Positions 1-10,140 of a stretch of 64,000 nucleotides of DNA are shown here, piece by piece; position 1 is the first letter of the stretch, and each line of letters begins with the position of its first letter. The DNA comes from Steroidobacteraceae bacterium (GTDB lineage Bacteria > Pseudomonadota > Gammaproteobacteria > Steroidobacterales > Steroidobacteraceae). A program made the position numbers and the translations under genes. The stretch lies in NCBI GenBank assembly GCA_017853555.1, contig JAFMJH010000003.1, positions 113,058 through 177,057 of the forward strand, given 5' to 3'. The notes beneath the pieces were generated by a model that was given only the letters and a program-made list of their open reading frames with translations, had not been told where the DNA came from and did not search any database.

Positions 1-705
1 GTGATCGCACGTGTCGTCGGCAGGCCCCAACACACCTATCGGCGTCTGCTCGGCATCGCGAGCCTGCTGGGCGTCGCCGGATTGATCCTGAACATCTCGC
101 TACTTCAGACGCTGACGATCAGCTCCGCGATCGGCGCATTTTGCGCTGCCCTCGCGATCTGGGGCTGGATCGAAATCACGTTTTTGACGGGTGCCGTCAC
201 GGGGCCGCCACCCGCGCATGCACCGCGCAGCCACGGACTCGGACGCGCCATCGACGCCTTGCGCGCCATTCTCTGGCACGAACTGCTGATCATCGCCACG
301 GTGGTGAGCGTCGGGCTCGTCACCGCCGGCAACGACAACGAACTCGCGTTGCTCGTGCTGTTGCTGCTGTGGTTGATGCGCAGCAGCGCGAAACTGAATC
401 TTTTCCTCGGCGTACGCAATCTCGGTGAAGGCTTTTTGCCGCCGCCGTTGCTGCACTTGCTCGACTTCATGCAAAAGCGCCGCATGAACCTGCTGATGCC
501 GATTTCTTTGCTGCTCGGCAGCGCCATCACGCTGCAATGCGCGCGCGACGCGCTCGAGGCCACGACGCCCTATGCCGCGACCAGTGCGACCATGCTCGCC
601 ACCCTCGCGCTGCTCGCGGTGTTCGAACATCTGCTGATGATCCTGCCGCTGCCGGCCGAGCACTTGTGGCGCTGGAGCCTTGCAAACCGACGAGGCGTAC
701 CATGA
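1..705 (+). CDS. puhE: PuhE-like photosynthetic complex assembly protein (DUF3623), 5' partial
   Basis: Integral membrane protein of the puh operon, thought to help assemble reaction-centre/antenna complexes. About six hydrophobic stretches are visible. The family core [18 protein letters not shown], followed by a membrane segment starting [12 protein letters not shown], is clear at residues 132-175. Base 1 happens to read GTG, but relatives have roughly one more membrane helix before this point, so the true start is probably upstream of the window and this is a 5'-truncated copy. The stop overlaps the dxs ATG (ATGA), so the two are translationally coupled. Family from recognition of the core motif; no Pfam search was possible. 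Confidence 0.85.
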   Translation: MIARVVGRPQHTYRRLLGIASLLGVAGLILNISLLQTLTISSAIGAFCAALAIWGWIEITFLTGAVTGPPPAHAPRSHGLGRAIDALRAILWHELLIIATVVSVGLVTAGNDNELALLVLLLLWLMRSSAKLNLFLGVRNLGEGFLPPPLLHLLDFMQKRRMNLLMPISLLLGSAITLQCARDALEATTPYAATSATMLATLALLAVFEHLLMILPLPAEHLWRWSLANRRGVP

Positions 706-2570
706 CGACGGTTTCCCCTCTTTCTTTGCTCGCGCAGGTCAACGATCCGGTGCAACTGCGCGCGCTGCCCGATACCGCGCTGCCAAAGCTCGCGGATGAA
801 TTGCGCGCGTTCATGCTGACGCAGGTTGCCGCCACGGGCGGGCATCTCGCTTCCGGACTCGGCACCGTTGAACTCGCCATCGCACTGCACCACAGCTTCG
901 ATACGCCGCGCGACCCGCTGATCTGGGACGTCGGCCATCAAGCCTATCCGCACAAGATCCTCACGGGTCGTCGCGACGAACTCCACGGCATCCGCAAACG
1001 TCCTGGCATCTCGGGTTTCTTGCGTCGCGACGAAAGTCCGTACGACGCGTTCGGTGCGGGGCATTCGAGCACCTCGATCAGCGCCGCTCTCGGCATGGCG
1101 GTGGCCGCGCGCACCTTGGGTCAGCCCGTGCAAGCCGTCGCCGTGATCGGCGACGGTGCGCTCACCGCCGGCCTCGCCTTCGAAGCGCTGGATCACGCCG
1201 GCGGCATGGGCGAAGACCTGCTGGTCATCCTCAACGACAACGGCATGTCGATTTCCGAGAACGTCGGCGCGCTGTCGCAACGCCTCACGACGCAGGGTCG
1301 TACCGGCGCGGACGATGCCGCGAGTTTCTTCCGCGCGTTGGGCTTCGAATATTCGGGCCCGATCGACGGGCACGATCTGACCGCTTTGCTGCCGGCGATC
1401 CGCACGATCAAAGAAAAGCGCGGCCCGCGACTGTTGCACGTCGTCACCTGCAAGGGCAAAGGTTACGACTTGGCCGAGGCCGAGCCGATCAAATATCACG
1501 GCGTCACGCCGTTCGACCCCGTGCAGGGTCTCGCGGCGGGCAAGCCCGCCGCACCGACGTACACCCAGGTCTTCGGCGATTGGCTCTGCGAGATGGCCGA
1601 ACAGGATCCGCGTCTGGTCGTGATCACGCCGGCCATGCGCGAAGGGTCCGGCCTCGTCCAGTTCGCCAAGCGCTTCCCCGATCGATACCACGACGTCGGC
1701 ATCGCGGAGCAACACGCCGTTACTTTTGCCGCGGGCCTCGCCGCATCCGGTTTGCGTCCGGTCGTGGCGATCTACTCGACTTTTCTGCAACGCGCTTTCG
1801 ACCAATTGGTACACGACGTGTGCTTGCAGCAATTGCCCGTGACCTTCGCGATCGATCGCGGCGGGCTGGTCGGCCCGGACGGCGCAACGCACAACGGCGG
1901 TCTCGATTTGAGCTTCCTGCGTTGCGTGCCCGGAATGACGGTGATGACGCCCTCGAGCGGCAACAGTTTGCGCGCGATGTTGCGCACCGCCCTCGATCTC
2001 GGCACCCCCTGTGCAGTGCGCTATCCGCGCACCGTCGCCACGGGCGCACCGACGCAATCGCTACCCTTGCCGCGCGCCCTGCCGATCGGTCGCGGGGAGT
2101 TGCAACGCCGCGGATCGGGCATCGCCCTCATGGTGTTCGGCACGCTGATCGAAACCGCGCACGAAGTCGCGGACATCATCGACGCCAGTGTCGTCGACAT
2201 GCGGTTCGTGAAGCCGCTGGACGAAACGCTGATCCTTGAAATCGCGAGCCAGCACGACGTGCTGGTCACCATCGAAGAAAACGTCGTGGCCGGCGGCGCC
2301 GGCTCTGCCGTCGCGGAGTTCCTCGCCGCACGCGGACACGACACGCCGGTCTTGTCGCTGGGCTTGCCCGATCGCCCGATCGAGCACGGCACCCGCGATC
2401 AATGCCTGCAGGAAGCGGGGCTCGACGTTCCGGGCATCTTTGACGCCGTGGCACGCCATTGCGCGGTGATCGCCGAACAACGGGAACGCAGCCGCAAGCC
2501 CTTGCGACTGCGCGATAACGCGATGTTCAACGGCGTGATGCGACTCCTGACGCGCAGCCAACTCGGCTGA
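702..2570 (+). CDS. dxs: 1-deoxy-D-xylulose-5-phosphate synthase
   Basis: Thiamin-diphosphate enzyme that condenses pyruvate with glyceraldehyde-3-phosphate, the entry step of the MEP isoprenoid pathway. The 622-residue length is normal. Visible are the [16 protein letters not shown] stretch (about 74-89), the ThDP/Mg motif [12 protein letters not shown] (about 150-180), and the transketolase central domain with [15 protein letters not shown] (about 331-345). The ATG was chosen because it overlaps the puhE stop (ATGA) and gives the usual N-terminus; the frame stays open further upstream, but that part is antisense-like and unconserved. Location inside the photosynthesis cluster suggests it supplies isoprenoid precursor for carotenoids and the bacteriochlorophyll tail. 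It converges on ispH with a 2-base gap. Confidence 0.96.
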   Translation: MTTVSPLSLLAQVNDPVQLRALPDTALPKLADELRAFMLTQVAATGGHLASGLGTVELAIALHHSFDTPRDPLIWDVGHQAYPHKILTGRRDELHGIRKRPGISGFLRRDESPYDAFGAGHSSTSISAALGMAVAARTLGQPVQAVAVIGDGALTAGLAFEALDHAGGMGEDLLVILNDNGMSISENVGALSQRLTTQGRTGADDAASFFRALGFEYSGPIDGHDLTALLPAIRTIKEKRGPRLLHVVTCKGKGYDLAEAEPIKYHGVTPFDPVQGLAAGKPAAPTYTQVFGDWLCEMAEQDPRLVVITPAMREGSGLVQFAKRFPDRYHDVGIAEQHAVTFAAGLAASGLRPVVAIYSTFLQRAFDQLVHDVCLQQLPVTFAIDRGGLVGPDGATHNGGLDLSFLRCVPGMTVMTPSSGNSLRAMLRTALDLGTPCAVRYPRTVATGAPTQSLPLPRALPIGRGELQRRGSGIALMVFGTLIETAHEVADIIDASVVDMRFVKPLDETLILEIASQHDVLVTIEENVVAGGAGSAVAEFLAARGHDTPVLSLGLPDRPIEHGTRDQCLQEAGLDVPGIFDAVARHCAVIAEQRERSRKPLRLRDNAMFNGVMRLLTRSQLG

Positions 2571-2572
2571 GA

Positions 2573-3502
2573 TCAGGCAATCCGCTGCAGCGCCTCGGGC
2601 AGACGGAAACGCACCGTCTCCGCAAGGCCGGGCAACTCGCGTACCGTGCGCGCACCGAGTGCGCGCAAACGTTCGCAAACATTCTGCACCAGATACTCCG
2701 GCGTCGAGGCGCCGGCCGTCACGCCGATATCGCGCACGCCCTCGAGCCAGACCGCTTGCAACTCCGTCTCGTCTTCGACGAGCCGCGCCGGCACGCCCTG
2801 ATCGGCGGCAACTTCCTGCAGTCGATTCGAATTCGAACTGTTGTGGGCACCGACGACGATCACCAGATCGACGCGCTTGGCCAGCTGTCGCACGGCGCGT
2901 TGCCGATTGAGGGTTGCATAGCAAATGTCATCGAGACCCGGGCCGACGATGTCCGGATAACGTTCCTCGAGCGCTTCGATCAACTCGCGCGTATCTTCCA
3001 GCGACAAGGTGGTTTGCGTGACGTAGGCCACCGCCGCGTCCGGCGCCATCGGCAACGCGCGGATCTGCTCCAGCGTACCGACCACATGCACCGGCCCCTG
3101 CACGGAGCCGCGCGTACCCTCGACTTCTTCGTGACCCTCGTGCCCCACGACGACGATCGTGTAGCCACGCTGCGAATAGCGCTGTGCCTGAAGATGAACT
3201 TTGGTGACCAAGGGACAAGTCGCGTCGATCACCCGCAACTGCCGCGCCCGCGCCGCCTCGACGACGGCGGTCGAGACGCCATGCGCACTGAACACCGTCA
3301 CGGCACCTACGGGAATGGCCGCGATGTCCTCGACGAAAATCGCGCCGCGTGACGCGAGATCGCCCACGACGTGCCCGTTGTGGACGATCTCGTGAAACAC
3401 GTAGACCGGTGCGCCATGCATTTCGAGTGCGCGCTCGGCGATTTCGATCGCCCGCGATACGCCCGCGCAAAAGCCGCGCGGTTGTGCGAGCAGTACGTCC
3501 AC
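2573..3502 (-). CDS. ispH: 4-hydroxy-3-methylbut-2-enyl diphosphate reductase
   Basis: Last enzyme of the MEP pathway; reduces HMBPP to IPP and DMAPP with a 4Fe-4S cluster. The three cluster cysteines are seen in PRGFCAGV, DATCPLVTKVH and ICYATLNRQ, along with substrate-binding HEIVHNGHVV, SAHGVS and the SNSNRL stretch. A GTG start at 3502 gives 309 residues, the usual length. It begins 17 bases after the pufC stop, so it is likely the last gene of the puf superoperon. The frame is open upstream, but that extension is the shadow of pufC. LytB/IspH tied to puf is unusual compared with a free housekeeping copy; a second chromosomal copy cannot be excluded. Confidence 0.94.
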   Translation of the reverse strand: MDVLLAQPRGFCAGVSRAIEIAERALEMHGAPVYVFHEIVHNGHVVGDLASRGAIFVEDIAAIPVGAVTVFSAHGVSTAVVEAARARQLRVIDATCPLVTKVHLQAQRYSQRGYTIVVVGHEGHEEVEGTRGSVQGPVHVVGTLEQIRALPMAPDAAVAYVTQTTLSLEDTRELIEALEERYPDIVGPGLDDICYATLNRQRAVRQLAKRVDLVIVVGAHNSSNSNRLQEVAADQGVPARLVEDETELQAVWLEGVRDIGVTAGASTPEYLVQNVCERLRALGARTVRELPGLAETVRFRLPEALQRIA

Positions 3503-3519
3503 CGGTCTGCCAGGCAGCG

Positions 3520-4644
3520 TCAGAGACGGCCCCGAACGCTCGTGTCTGCGGAAGCGATCACCTTCTTGGCAGTCGGTGTCGCCGCAGGCGCGGCATCGGC
3601 GGGTGCAGCGGGCGGTTTTTTCGCTCCCTGCAACTCCGGATAGTCCTTGGCCATGCTCTGACCGAAATACGGCTTGTACACGCCCTGGTGACACGTCGCG
3701 CAGTTGATCTTCGCGACGTCGCCGGTCGGGCCTTTGCGATGCTGCGGGAACACCTGCGTCAACGGCAGCAGATAGCCGTTGTTCAGGTTTCGCACCATGC
3801 GGATGCCGTACCACGCGGTCGAACGTTGCGGACGACTTTGCTCCCAGCTCGACCATGCGCGGGTGTTGTGACAATAGGTGCAGTTGACGCCCAAAGATTC
3901 GGACATGTGCACCATCAGCGAGTACGTCCACTCGGCCTGCTTCACCGACGAGCGATTGCCCGGCGGCAAAGCCTTCGTGCCTTCGACGCGGATGTTCGCA
4001 TCACCGAGCAGGAACGGCGTGTAGGGATCGTACGGCAGGCTCGAATGCCCGATGGTCGTCATGCCGAGGCCGGTGATCGCCGAGTTCTGACCCGCGCGCG
4101 TGCCCACGAAGGCGTTCTCGCGACCCGAACCCGGGTCCGTGAACCATTTGTACTGCGGCACCGGTCCGCCGCGATGGCAGGTATGACAGGTGACGCCGGT
4201 CTGCTTCACGTGCGAAGTCCACTGGCTGTTGATCTCGCGCGTCATGCGCAACATGCTGCGCGCGACCTGATACTGGTACTTGCTGCCGTCCGAATAATTT
4301 TCGGCGTTGTGGCAATAAGTGCAGTTCTTTTGTTCGGCCGGCGTGACCCACTCGGTCATGGACAACATGACGCGCGTGAACTCGCCGACCGAAAGGTCGT
4401 TCAACACCTGGACGTTCTGATAGATGTCTTTGGCGAGCGGCCCGCTGGAATCGGCCGGCGGCTGTATGCCGCCGATCTGATTGCGCTCCGCCACGACCTT
4501 CATCAGGCGCGGGTTGTAGTTCTGCTCCATGCCCGTGCCGCGATAACCGGTTTGCACGGTCTGCACCGGTGGTCGCTCGCCGCAGGCACTCAAAAGTCCC
4601 AGACTGGCGATCGCCGCCAGCATCAGCTTGTGGGTCGTGTTCAT
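3520..4644 (-). CDS. pufC: Photosynthetic reaction centre tetraheme cytochrome c subunit, lipoprotein
   Basis: Periplasmic cytochrome that re-reduces the photo-oxidised special pair. Four CXXCH heme motifs are present: CTYCH, CHTCH, CTYCH and CATCH, spread over the length, with axial methionines in the typical [23 protein letters not shown] and GIRMVRNL helices. The N-terminus is a lipoprotein signal with lipobox LLSAC, so it is membrane anchored. The C-terminal about 35 residues are Ala/Pro rich. 374 residues, normal for the family. The ATG overlaps the pufM stop (ATGA). Presence of PufC together with no pufX gives the common pufBALMC arrangement. Confidence 0.97.
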   Translation of the reverse strand: MNTTHKLMLAAIASLGLLSACGERPPVQTVQTGYRGTGMEQNYNPRLMKVVAERNQIGGIQPPADSSGPLAKDIYQNVQVLNDLSVGEFTRVMLSMTEWVTPAEQKNCTYCHNAENYSDGSKYQYQVARSMLRMTREINSQWTSHVKQTGVTCHTCHRGGPVPQYKWFTDPGSGRENAFVGTRAGQNSAITGLGMTTIGHSSLPYDPYTPFLLGDANIRVEGTKALPPGNRSSVKQAEWTYSLMVHMSESLGVNCTYCHNTRAWSSWEQSRPQRSTAWYGIRMVRNLNNGYLLPLTQVFPQHRKGPTGDVAKINCATCHQGVYKPYFGQSMAKDYPELQGAKKPPAAPADAAPAATPTAKKVIASADTSVRGRL

Positions 4645-5621
4645 TTTGCAGCTCCCGTGAGCGTCGCCGGATCGGGCAGCACCTCGAAGGTGGCCGGATA
4701 ACTCGGTGCAACACCGTGCTTCACCGCCCAGAGATACCAGTTGTCGACCACCGTGCCGGTGAGCAGGATGCCGATGCCGCCGGTGAGCGTGCACAGCACC
4801 GCGAACCACCAGGCCCAACGATGGATGGACTCCATGGTCGCGTTGAACCCCATGGTCCAGCGCCAGAACAAGGCGGCTCGCTCGGAGGCCGTACCACGAT
4901 CGAGCGATTGCTCGACTTCGCGCTCGCCGCCGAAGCGGCTGACCGCCATGATCGTGCCGGCGTGCATCGCGAACAGCAGCACCGATCCGTAGAGGAACAC
5001 GATCGACAACGCGTGGAACGGGTTGTAGAGCAAGTTGCCGTAGCGCAGCGAGAAGGCGGCAGTCCAATCGAGGTGGGCGAAGATGCCGAACGGCACGGCT
5101 TCGGACCAGCTGCCCATCAGCACCGGACGAATGAAGCCCAGCACCAGGAACAGCCAGATCGCCGAGGCGAATGCCCAGGCCGTGTGCGTCCCCATCTTGA
5201 GTTTGCGCGCCAGGTTGTACGTGCGCACCCACCACAGCAGCACCGACATCGTGAGGAAGAAGCCCGCCATGAGCCACCAGCCGCCGTCATGCAACGGCGG
5301 CAGTCGCAAGCCGTATTGCGGCGCCGGCGGTTCGAGTGCGAGCCAGAACAACTGCCGCACGAACTGCAGCGGGTTCCAGTTCACCGACGCCAGCATGTTG
5401 AGGCCGACGATCTCGAAGGCAATGATGAAGCAAAGTATGGAGGCGAAACCCGTGGAGCCCAGATAGAACGGTCCTATCTGCGCATCACCGATCTTGCCCA
5501 GCCAATAGTTGGCGCTCGCTTTGACGCCGCGCACCCAAACGCCGCGCGGCTCGTGCGGAACACCGGGATAGTGCGGTGCAGTGACCTGCACGCGCGTGAA
5601 GATATTTTGATACTCAGCCAT
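4641..5621 (-). CDS. pufM: Photosynthetic reaction centre M subunit
   Basis: Five-helix membrane subunit of the type-2 quinone reaction centre. Ligands recognised by alignment with the Rhodobacter protein are present: special-pair His in NPFHALSI, non-heme-iron His in FAMHAGTI and SIHRWAWW, and the iron-binding Glu in FGGEREVE. The sequence [18 protein letters not shown] marks the last helix. 326 residues. Start at 5621 is preceded by GAGGTG, which overlaps the pufL stop; a longer in-frame opening upstream lies inside pufL and is rejected. Confidence 0.98.
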   Translation of the reverse strand: MAEYQNIFTRVQVTAPHYPGVPHEPRGVWVRGVKASANYWLGKIGDAQIGPFYLGSTGFASILCFIIAFEIVGLNMLASVNWNPLQFVRQLFWLALEPPAPQYGLRLPPLHDGGWWLMAGFFLTMSVLLWWVRTYNLARKLKMGTHTAWAFASAIWLFLVLGFIRPVLMGSWSEAVPFGIFAHLDWTAAFSLRYGNLLYNPFHALSIVFLYGSVLLFAMHAGTIMAVSRFGGEREVEQSLDRGTASERAALFWRWTMGFNATMESIHRWAWWFAVLCTLTGGIGILLTGTVVDNWYLWAVKHGVAPSYPATFEVLPDPATLTGAAK

Positions 5622-5632
5622 GACTGCGCACC

Positions 5633-6457
5633 TCAGTTCCAGATCGGCAGGTTGAGCCACCAGGCCCACCAGTCCGTCCAACTACGAGTCCAGAAGGGAC
5701 CACTGACCACGATGCAGATCGCGCTCCACACGCCGGCGTTTACCGAGAGCAGCAAGCCGAAACGGTGGATGCCGAGCGTGCCGATCGAGTAGCCGATGTT
5801 GTCGCGGAAGAACGTGTTCTCGTGTTCCGCGCCTTTGACGACCTCGCCCTCGGGCGGATTGAGCGCGGACAGCACGAGCGACCCGTGCAAGGCGAGTGCG
5901 AGCACCGTCGTGAAGAAGAAGGTGACCGCGACCATGTGCGCCGGGTTGTAGTGGAAATGCAGATACTGATACGCCACGTTCGACACCCAGTCGAGGTGAC
6001 TGTAGATGCCGTAAGGGAACGCGTGTCCCCAGGCGCCGAGCAGCACCGGCCGGATCACCTGCAAGGTGACGTACGCGAGGATCGCGCTGCCGAAGGCGAC
6101 CGGCACGTGATAGCCGATGCCGAGCTTGCGACAGATTTCCACCTCACGCAGCGCCCACGAAACGAAGGCGCCGATCGCGCAGATCGTGACGATCTGCCAG
6201 AGCCCTCCGGCTTTCAAAGGCGCGAGACCGAGACCGTAACTCAGGTCCGGTGGCGCGATGCTGATTTGCCAGAGATTCCAGGTCGGCCCGAGCGCTGCCC
6301 CGTACACCAGCAAGGCAGTACCCAGCAACGCGAAGAACGCGGCCGTGATACCAAAGAATCCGACGTAAAACGCACCGATCCAGAAATCGAACAGGTCACC
6401 CCCGACGAGGGTGCCTCCCCGGACACGGTATTTTCGTTCGAAATTGAGCATAGCCAT
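5633..6457 (-). CDS. pufL: Photosynthetic reaction centre L subunit
   Basis: Partner of PufM in the reaction-centre heterodimer. The N-terminal [21 protein letters not shown] is nearly invariant in purple bacteria. Chlorophyll and iron ligands are all there: SHLDWVSN (accessory BChl His), NPAHMVAV (special-pair His), LALHGSLV and LGIHRFGLL (iron His), plus the QB-side Glu in [10 protein letters not shown]. 274 residues; the C-terminus ends soon after [10 protein letters not shown] and is slightly shorter than in Rhodobacter. Two in-frame ATGs (6457 and 6451) are possible; the first has a CGGGGAA-like ribosome site upstream. Confidence 0.98.
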   Translation of the reverse strand: MAMLNFERKYRVRGGTLVGGDLFDFWIGAFYVGFFGITAAFFALLGTALLVYGAALGPTWNLWQISIAPPDLSYGLGLAPLKAGGLWQIVTICAIGAFVSWALREVEICRKLGIGYHVPVAFGSAILAYVTLQVIRPVLLGAWGHAFPYGIYSHLDWVSNVAYQYLHFHYNPAHMVAVTFFFTTVLALALHGSLVLSALNPPEGEVVKGAEHENTFFRDNIGYSIGTLGIHRFGLLLSVNAGVWSAICIVVSGPFWTRSWTDWWAWWLNLPIWN

Positions 6458-6478
6458 GACTATTCCCCGTCAAGCGCA

Positions 6479-6532
6479 GCGGGCATACCCGCCGTTTCCT
6501 GCCTCAGATCGAGTCCGCGTCGGGCGACGGAC
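6479..6532 (-). promoter_or_regulatory. Intercistronic hairpins between pufA and pufL
   Basis: The 123-base pufA-pufL gap holds two inverted repeats on the transcribed strand: a 5-bp stem GCGGG/CCCGC with a 4-base loop (6479-6492), and an imperfect stem GTCC../..GGAC (6513-6532). In Rhodobacter, hairpins here slow decay of the pufBA mRNA and set the antenna to reaction-centre ratio. Same role is inferred from position; stems are short. Confidence 0.45.
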
Positions 6533-6580
6533 ACTGGTGTTTTGCAACACGAGGTCCGCCGCCTTCCGCGATTTTTGTCG

Positions 6581-6790
6581 TCAGTTCGGCAACGGCGCGT
6601 TGTGCTGCACGTTGCTGGCGGCGGCCGGAGCCTTGTCCACCAGGCAAGTGCCACTGCCCTTACCGTCGAGCCAGCACGAATACTTGGTGCTCAATTGCAC
6701 GAAGTGATTCGTGGCTACGATTGCGGCAACGAGAATGCCGCCGACGATGATCACCTTGCGGGGATCCATCACCATCCATATACGCCACAT
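6581..6790 (-). CDS. pufA: Light-harvesting 1 (core antenna) alpha polypeptide
   Basis: Single-helix antenna peptide that binds bacteriochlorophyll in the LH1 ring. The cytoplasmic MWRIWMVMDPRK and the ATNHFVQLST segment with ligand His29 match the LH1-alpha family, and Trp40 sits at His+11, where it usually bonds the pigment acetyl group. Length 69, with a C-terminal tail rich in Ala and Asn. Two cysteines (39 and 49) on the periplasmic side are not part of the family pattern. AGGAG ribosome site just upstream; 32 bases downstream of pufB. Confidence 0.96.
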   Translation of the reverse strand: MWRIWMVMDPRKVIIVGGILVAAIVATNHFVQLSTKYSCWLDGKGSGTCLVDKAPAAASNVQHNAPLPN

Positions 6791-6822
6791 ATGTGAACTC
6801 CTGAAAACGTTGGATCAGTGAC

Positions 6823-6966
6823 TTAGAACCAGGGGACCCAGTTCCAAATCAGGTAATGGGCGAGCGCGGACACTGCGAACCACAACCACGTGCTCATCCA
6901 AAAGAACCGGTTGATGGCTCGCGCCTCGTCCGGCGTTGCTCCTGAAATGCTCTTACCGTCTGCCAT
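6823..6966 (-). CDS. pufB: Light-harvesting 1 (core antenna) beta polypeptide
   Basis: Short 47-residue antenna gene, found by translating the minus strand upstream of pufA. It begins MADGKSISGATPDEARAINR and has a single helix with the bacteriochlorophyll ligand His37 in SALAHYLIWNW, ending VPWF as in LH1-beta. The otherwise conserved second histidine 18 residues earlier (family pattern EFHxxF) is Asn19 here (INRFF). It is preceded by an almost perfect Shine-Dalgarno and followed closely by pufA, the normal puf order. Confidence 0.95.
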   Translation of the reverse strand: MADGKSISGATPDEARAINRFFWMSTWLWFAVSALAHYLIWNWVPWF

Positions 6967-6973
6967 GGGTTTT

Positions 6974-6983
6974 CACCTCCTTA
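6974..6983 (-). promoter_or_regulatory. Strong pufB ribosome binding site
   Basis: The minus strand reads TAAGGAGGTG seven bases before the pufB ATG. It is the strongest Shine-Dalgarno seen in the window, fitting the high expression of antenna peptides. Confidence 0.85.
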
Positions 6984-7029
6984 TTTGGCACTTTCTCAAA
7001 CCGCGCACTCCCGCACGGAAGGGATTGCC

Positions 7030-7051
7030 GGCTGCAACCGAAGTTGCAACC
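7030..7051 (-). promoter_or_regulatory. UUCG-tetraloop hairpin between bchZ and pufB
   Basis: On the transcribed strand the sequence forms a 9-bp stem GGTTGCAAC/GTTGCAGCC (one G-U pair) closed by a TTCG loop, an especially stable tetraloop. It lies 64 bases upstream of the pufB ATG, in the 156-base gap after bchZ. There is no T-run, so it is unlikely to be an intrinsic terminator. A role as an RNA-processing or 5'-stabilising element separating low bchXYZ from high pufBA mRNA is inferred. No pufQ gene is present in this gap. Confidence 0.6.
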
Positions 7052-7122
7052 TGTGGCTGCCGCAAGCGCGACATCCACCGACAATGCGTACCCCCACTTC
7101 GACCTGATCGGAGTCAACCCGC

Positions 7123-8577
7123 TCATGCCGCACGCTCACCGGTGAGCTCCGCCCGCGCGCGTGAAACGCGGGCCACCGTGACACGCTCTTCGCCCGCGGA
7201 TCGCGCATCGCGCTCGGCGCGATCGCGCAACCGCTTCGCAGCGGAGATGCGTACCAGATAAGGTTCGTTCGCGACGATCTCGTCGAGGAGTCGTCGCGCG
7301 TCGTCTTCCCATTCGCTCGCCTCGCGCAGCGCGCGCGCCGGCGTCGCATCGACTTTGTCCATCTCGGTACCGAGCGGCAAAATATTGAACAACGCGTCGA
7401 ACAACGCGTTGCAGACCTCTTGCACGAGGTAGGTCGCGCCGGAATAGCCCATGAACGGCGTGCCGACATGGCGACGAATGACTGCGCCGGGAAAAGAAGC
7501 CGGGATGTACATCGCACGAGGTCCGAGCTCGGCCAGGTACATGCGCTCGTTATAGCTGCCGAACAGCACGAGGGGGGTTTTCTCGCGCACCGCCTTACGT
7601 ACGGCCGCGTTATCGGGCTTGACACCGGGCCGACGCGCAAACGAGAACGTGCACGGCAGACCGAGCTCGGATTCGAGAAAGTTGCGAACGCCTCGCGCAT
7701 AGGTTTCGTTGGCGACGATGGCGAAACTCGCAGTGCCGAAGAAATCCTGGGTGACGGACCGCCAGAGATCCCACAACGGCTTGATGGTCGTGTGCTTCTC
7801 GCGCTCGATGAACGGCTCCGGATCGAGCTGCAACAGCTCGCCGAGCTTGCGCAAGAATTTCGTCGTGCTGTGCAGGCCGATCGGCGCTTGCAACCACGGC
7901 CGCTCGAGCCCTTCGCACAACATCGCGCCGAACTCGCGATACAAGCACACGTTCACTTCGGCATCGGCGAGCTTCGCGATGTCCTCGAGATGCGAACCGA
8001 GCGGAAAGATCATGTTGATCTCCGCACCGATACCTTCGACGAGACGCCTGATCTCGGCGAGATCCGAAGGCATGTTGAACATGCCGTAACTCGGCCCGAT
8101 GATGTTGACTTTGGGCTTCGCACCCTCGGCGCGCGGCTTCAAGGTCGGCACCTTTTTCGGACCGAACTCGGTCCACAGCCACCACAGCGCGCGGTTCGCG
8201 CTCTGCCATTGATCTTCGTCGATGGTGCGCGGCAGGAATCTCTTGATGCTGGTGCCTTCGGGCGTCACACCACCACCGATCATCTCGGCAATCGAGCCGG
8301 TGACGACGACGCTCGGCAGGTTGGGATCGAGCACGGCGTGCGCCCTGCGCATGGCCCCTTCGGTGCCGTGCTGACCGAGTTCTTCTTCGGCAAGACCCGT
8401 GACCACCACCGGCAACTCGTGCGGCGGCAAGGCATCCGTGTAATGCAGCACCGAGGTCACCGGCAGGTTCTCGCACCCCACCGGACCGTCGATGATCACC
8501 TGCAAACCCTTGATGGCGGTGAACACGTAGGCCGCACCCCAATAACCGCCTGCACGATCGTGGTCGAGCACCAGCAT
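7123..8577 (-). CDS. bchZ: Chlorophyllide a reductase subunit Z
   Basis: Beta-type catalytic subunit of chlorophyllide-a oxidoreductase, which reduces the B ring of chlorophyllide a to give the bacteriochlorin. Nitrogenase-like fold: the cluster Cys region [10 protein letters not shown] is at about 35-41, and the family stretches [14 protein letters not shown] and FLRKLGELL follow. 484 residues. Its ATG shares one base with the bchY stop (TGATG), so it is translationally coupled. The frame is open far upstream of this start, but that part is the antisense-like shadow of bchY. Confidence 0.96.
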   Translation of the reverse strand: MLVLDHDRAGGYWGAAYVFTAIKGLQVIIDGPVGCENLPVTSVLHYTDALPPHELPVVVTGLAEEELGQHGTEGAMRRAHAVLDPNLPSVVVTGSIAEMIGGGVTPEGTSIKRFLPRTIDEDQWQSANRALWWLWTEFGPKKVPTLKPRAEGAKPKVNIIGPSYGMFNMPSDLAEIRRLVEGIGAEINMIFPLGSHLEDIAKLADAEVNVCLYREFGAMLCEGLERPWLQAPIGLHSTTKFLRKLGELLQLDPEPFIEREKHTTIKPLWDLWRSVTQDFFGTASFAIVANETYARGVRNFLESELGLPCTFSFARRPGVKPDNAAVRKAVREKTPLVLFGSYNERMYLAELGPRAMYIPASFPGAVIRRHVGTPFMGYSGATYLVQEVCNALFDALFNILPLGTEMDKVDATPARALREASEWEDDARRLLDEIVANEPYLVRISAAKRLRDRAERDARSAGEERVTVARVSRARAELTGERAA

Positions 8578-10139
8578 CAGAGCATCTCCTCGGCTTTGCG
8601 GGCTTTGGCTTGACGCTCGAGCTTGCGACGCCACGAGTCGCGGAAATCCGGATGTTCGCGCGGCGTATCGGTCCAGATGCCGGCGGCATCGCCGCGACCC
8701 GTACCGCCGAAAAAGGCTTCCATCTCTGCGAAGCGCGCCTTGCCGGCGAGCGCCGCGTTGACCACCTGCGCGATCGAACCTGCGCCGGCCGGCCCCATCA
8801 AGGGACGCGAGGACATCAGGTTGGTGAAATACAGCGCGGGCGTTGCCGCTTCTTTGGCCTTCTGCACGACGGGCGTCGTGCCGATGACGAGGTCCGGCTG
8901 AAATTCTTTGAAAGCGGCGAGGTCCTGTTCGAGAGATGCCCGAAACTGGACGTGGACGCCGCGCGCCTGCAACCAGTCGCGATCGGACTCGGACCACGGC
9001 GTACGCGGGCAGGCGGTGCCGACGTAGCGCAGATCGGCACCGCTTTCGACGAGCAGTCGCGCGACCAGCAACTCCGATCCTTCGTAACCCGACAGCGTGA
9101 TGCGGCCCTTGATCGGCGCAGCAGCGATCGCCGCGCGAATTGCCGGCAACACTCGATTCTTCGCAAGTTCGATCTTGTCGCGCGCCACGTTGCAGCGCGC
9201 GCCGATGGCCTCGAGCCAGTCGGCCGTACCATCGTGACCCACCGGCGCGGAACCGACGATATCGCGGCCCGCAGCCTGGAATTCGCGACACACGGAGGTG
9301 TAGAACGGATGCACCGCGGCGACCACGGCGCAATCGAGCGCCGCGTAGAGTTCGCGCCATTCGCGCGTGGGCACGAGTTGCCCGGCGGCAAGCCCCATGG
9401 GCTCGAGCATCATGCCGATGCCGACCGGATCGGCCGGAAACACTTCGCCGATCAACGTCACCGTGGGTCTGGCTGCACGCCCGTTGCGCGGCACCTGGAC
9501 GGGGCCCGCCTCGGCCTCTTGACGCGCATAGGCCAGCATCGCGCCGGCCAACACGTCTTTGGCTTCGGCGTGCGTCGGGATGCCGAAACCCGGCACGTCG
9601 ATGCCGATGATGCGCACGCCGTTGATTTCTTTGGGCAACAACTGCAGCGGCACGCCGGACGCCGTAGGCACGCAAAGATTGGTGACGACGATGGCGTCGT
9701 AGTGCGCGGGATCGGCGAGTTCGTGCACCGCATCACGGATGTCTTCGAACAACTTGCCCGTGACGAGCGATTCGGAGTTGAAGGGCACGTAGCCCACCGA
9801 GCGTCGAGCGCCATAGAAATGCGACGTGAAGGTGAGGCCGTATACGCAGCATGCCGAACCCGAGAGGATCGTGGCCGTGCGTCGCATGCGCAGACCCACG
9901 CGCAGCGAACCGAACGCCGGGCACATGCTTTGCGGCTGATCGTGCGGGCCTGACGGATAGTCGGCGGCATAACGCTCGAGCGTCTCGCGCTTGCCGGCTG
10001 CACGCGCGGCCGCTTGCATCTGCGCACGACCACCCTGCCCCTCGCTCGAATGACAACCACCCGAGAGTGCAGCAGGTGCCGCCATCTCGGGTTGATCGGC
10101 GTCCGCGACGCCGAGGTTGTCTTGAGTGAGTGCGTTCAT
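8577..10139 (-). CDS. bchY: Chlorophyllide a reductase subunit Y
   Basis: Alpha-type subunit that pairs with BchZ and holds the 4Fe-4S cluster and substrate. Cysteine motifs [17 protein letters not shown] and [10 protein letters not shown] are visible in the first 180 residues, then [16 protein letters not shown] and [15 protein letters not shown] nitrogenase-fold stretches. 520 residues from the ATG at 10139, one base after the bchX stop. Conserved sequence starts only about 60 residues in; the N-terminal segment is Ala/Gln/Gly rich and variable in the family. Confidence 0.96.
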   Translation of the reverse strand: MNALTQDNLGVADADQPEMAAPAALSGGCHSSEGQGGRAQMQAAARAAGKRETLERYAADYPSGPHDQPQSMCPAFGSLRVGLRMRRTATILSGSACCVYGLTFTSHFYGARRSVGYVPFNSESLVTGKLFEDIRDAVHELADPAHYDAIVVTNLCVPTASGVPLQLLPKEINGVRIIGIDVPGFGIPTHAEAKDVLAGAMLAYARQEAEAGPVQVPRNGRAARPTVTLIGEVFPADPVGIGMMLEPMGLAAGQLVPTREWRELYAALDCAVVAAVHPFYTSVCREFQAAGRDIVGSAPVGHDGTADWLEAIGARCNVARDKIELAKNRVLPAIRAAIAAAPIKGRITLSGYEGSELLVARLLVESGADLRYVGTACPRTPWSESDRDWLQARGVHVQFRASLEQDLAAFKEFQPDLVIGTTPVVQKAKEAATPALYFTNLMSSRPLMGPAGAGSIAQVVNAALAGKARFAEMEAFFGGTGRGDAAGIWTDTPREHPDFRDSWRRKLERQAKARKAEEML

Positions 10140-10140
10140 G

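Noticed and set aside
537..701. 55-residue N-terminal extension of dxs
   Set aside because: It overlaps puhE in another frame and lacks DXS sequence; the ATG at 702 overlaps the puhE stop and gives the normal length.
570..2057. Long antisense open frame opposite dxs
   Set aside because: Arg/Ala/His-rich composition and no family match; a GC-rich shadow of the real gene, as are most other long antisense frames here.
6967..7122. Possible pufQ gene before pufB
   Set aside because: No open frame with a ribosome site fits; the gap holds a hairpin instead.
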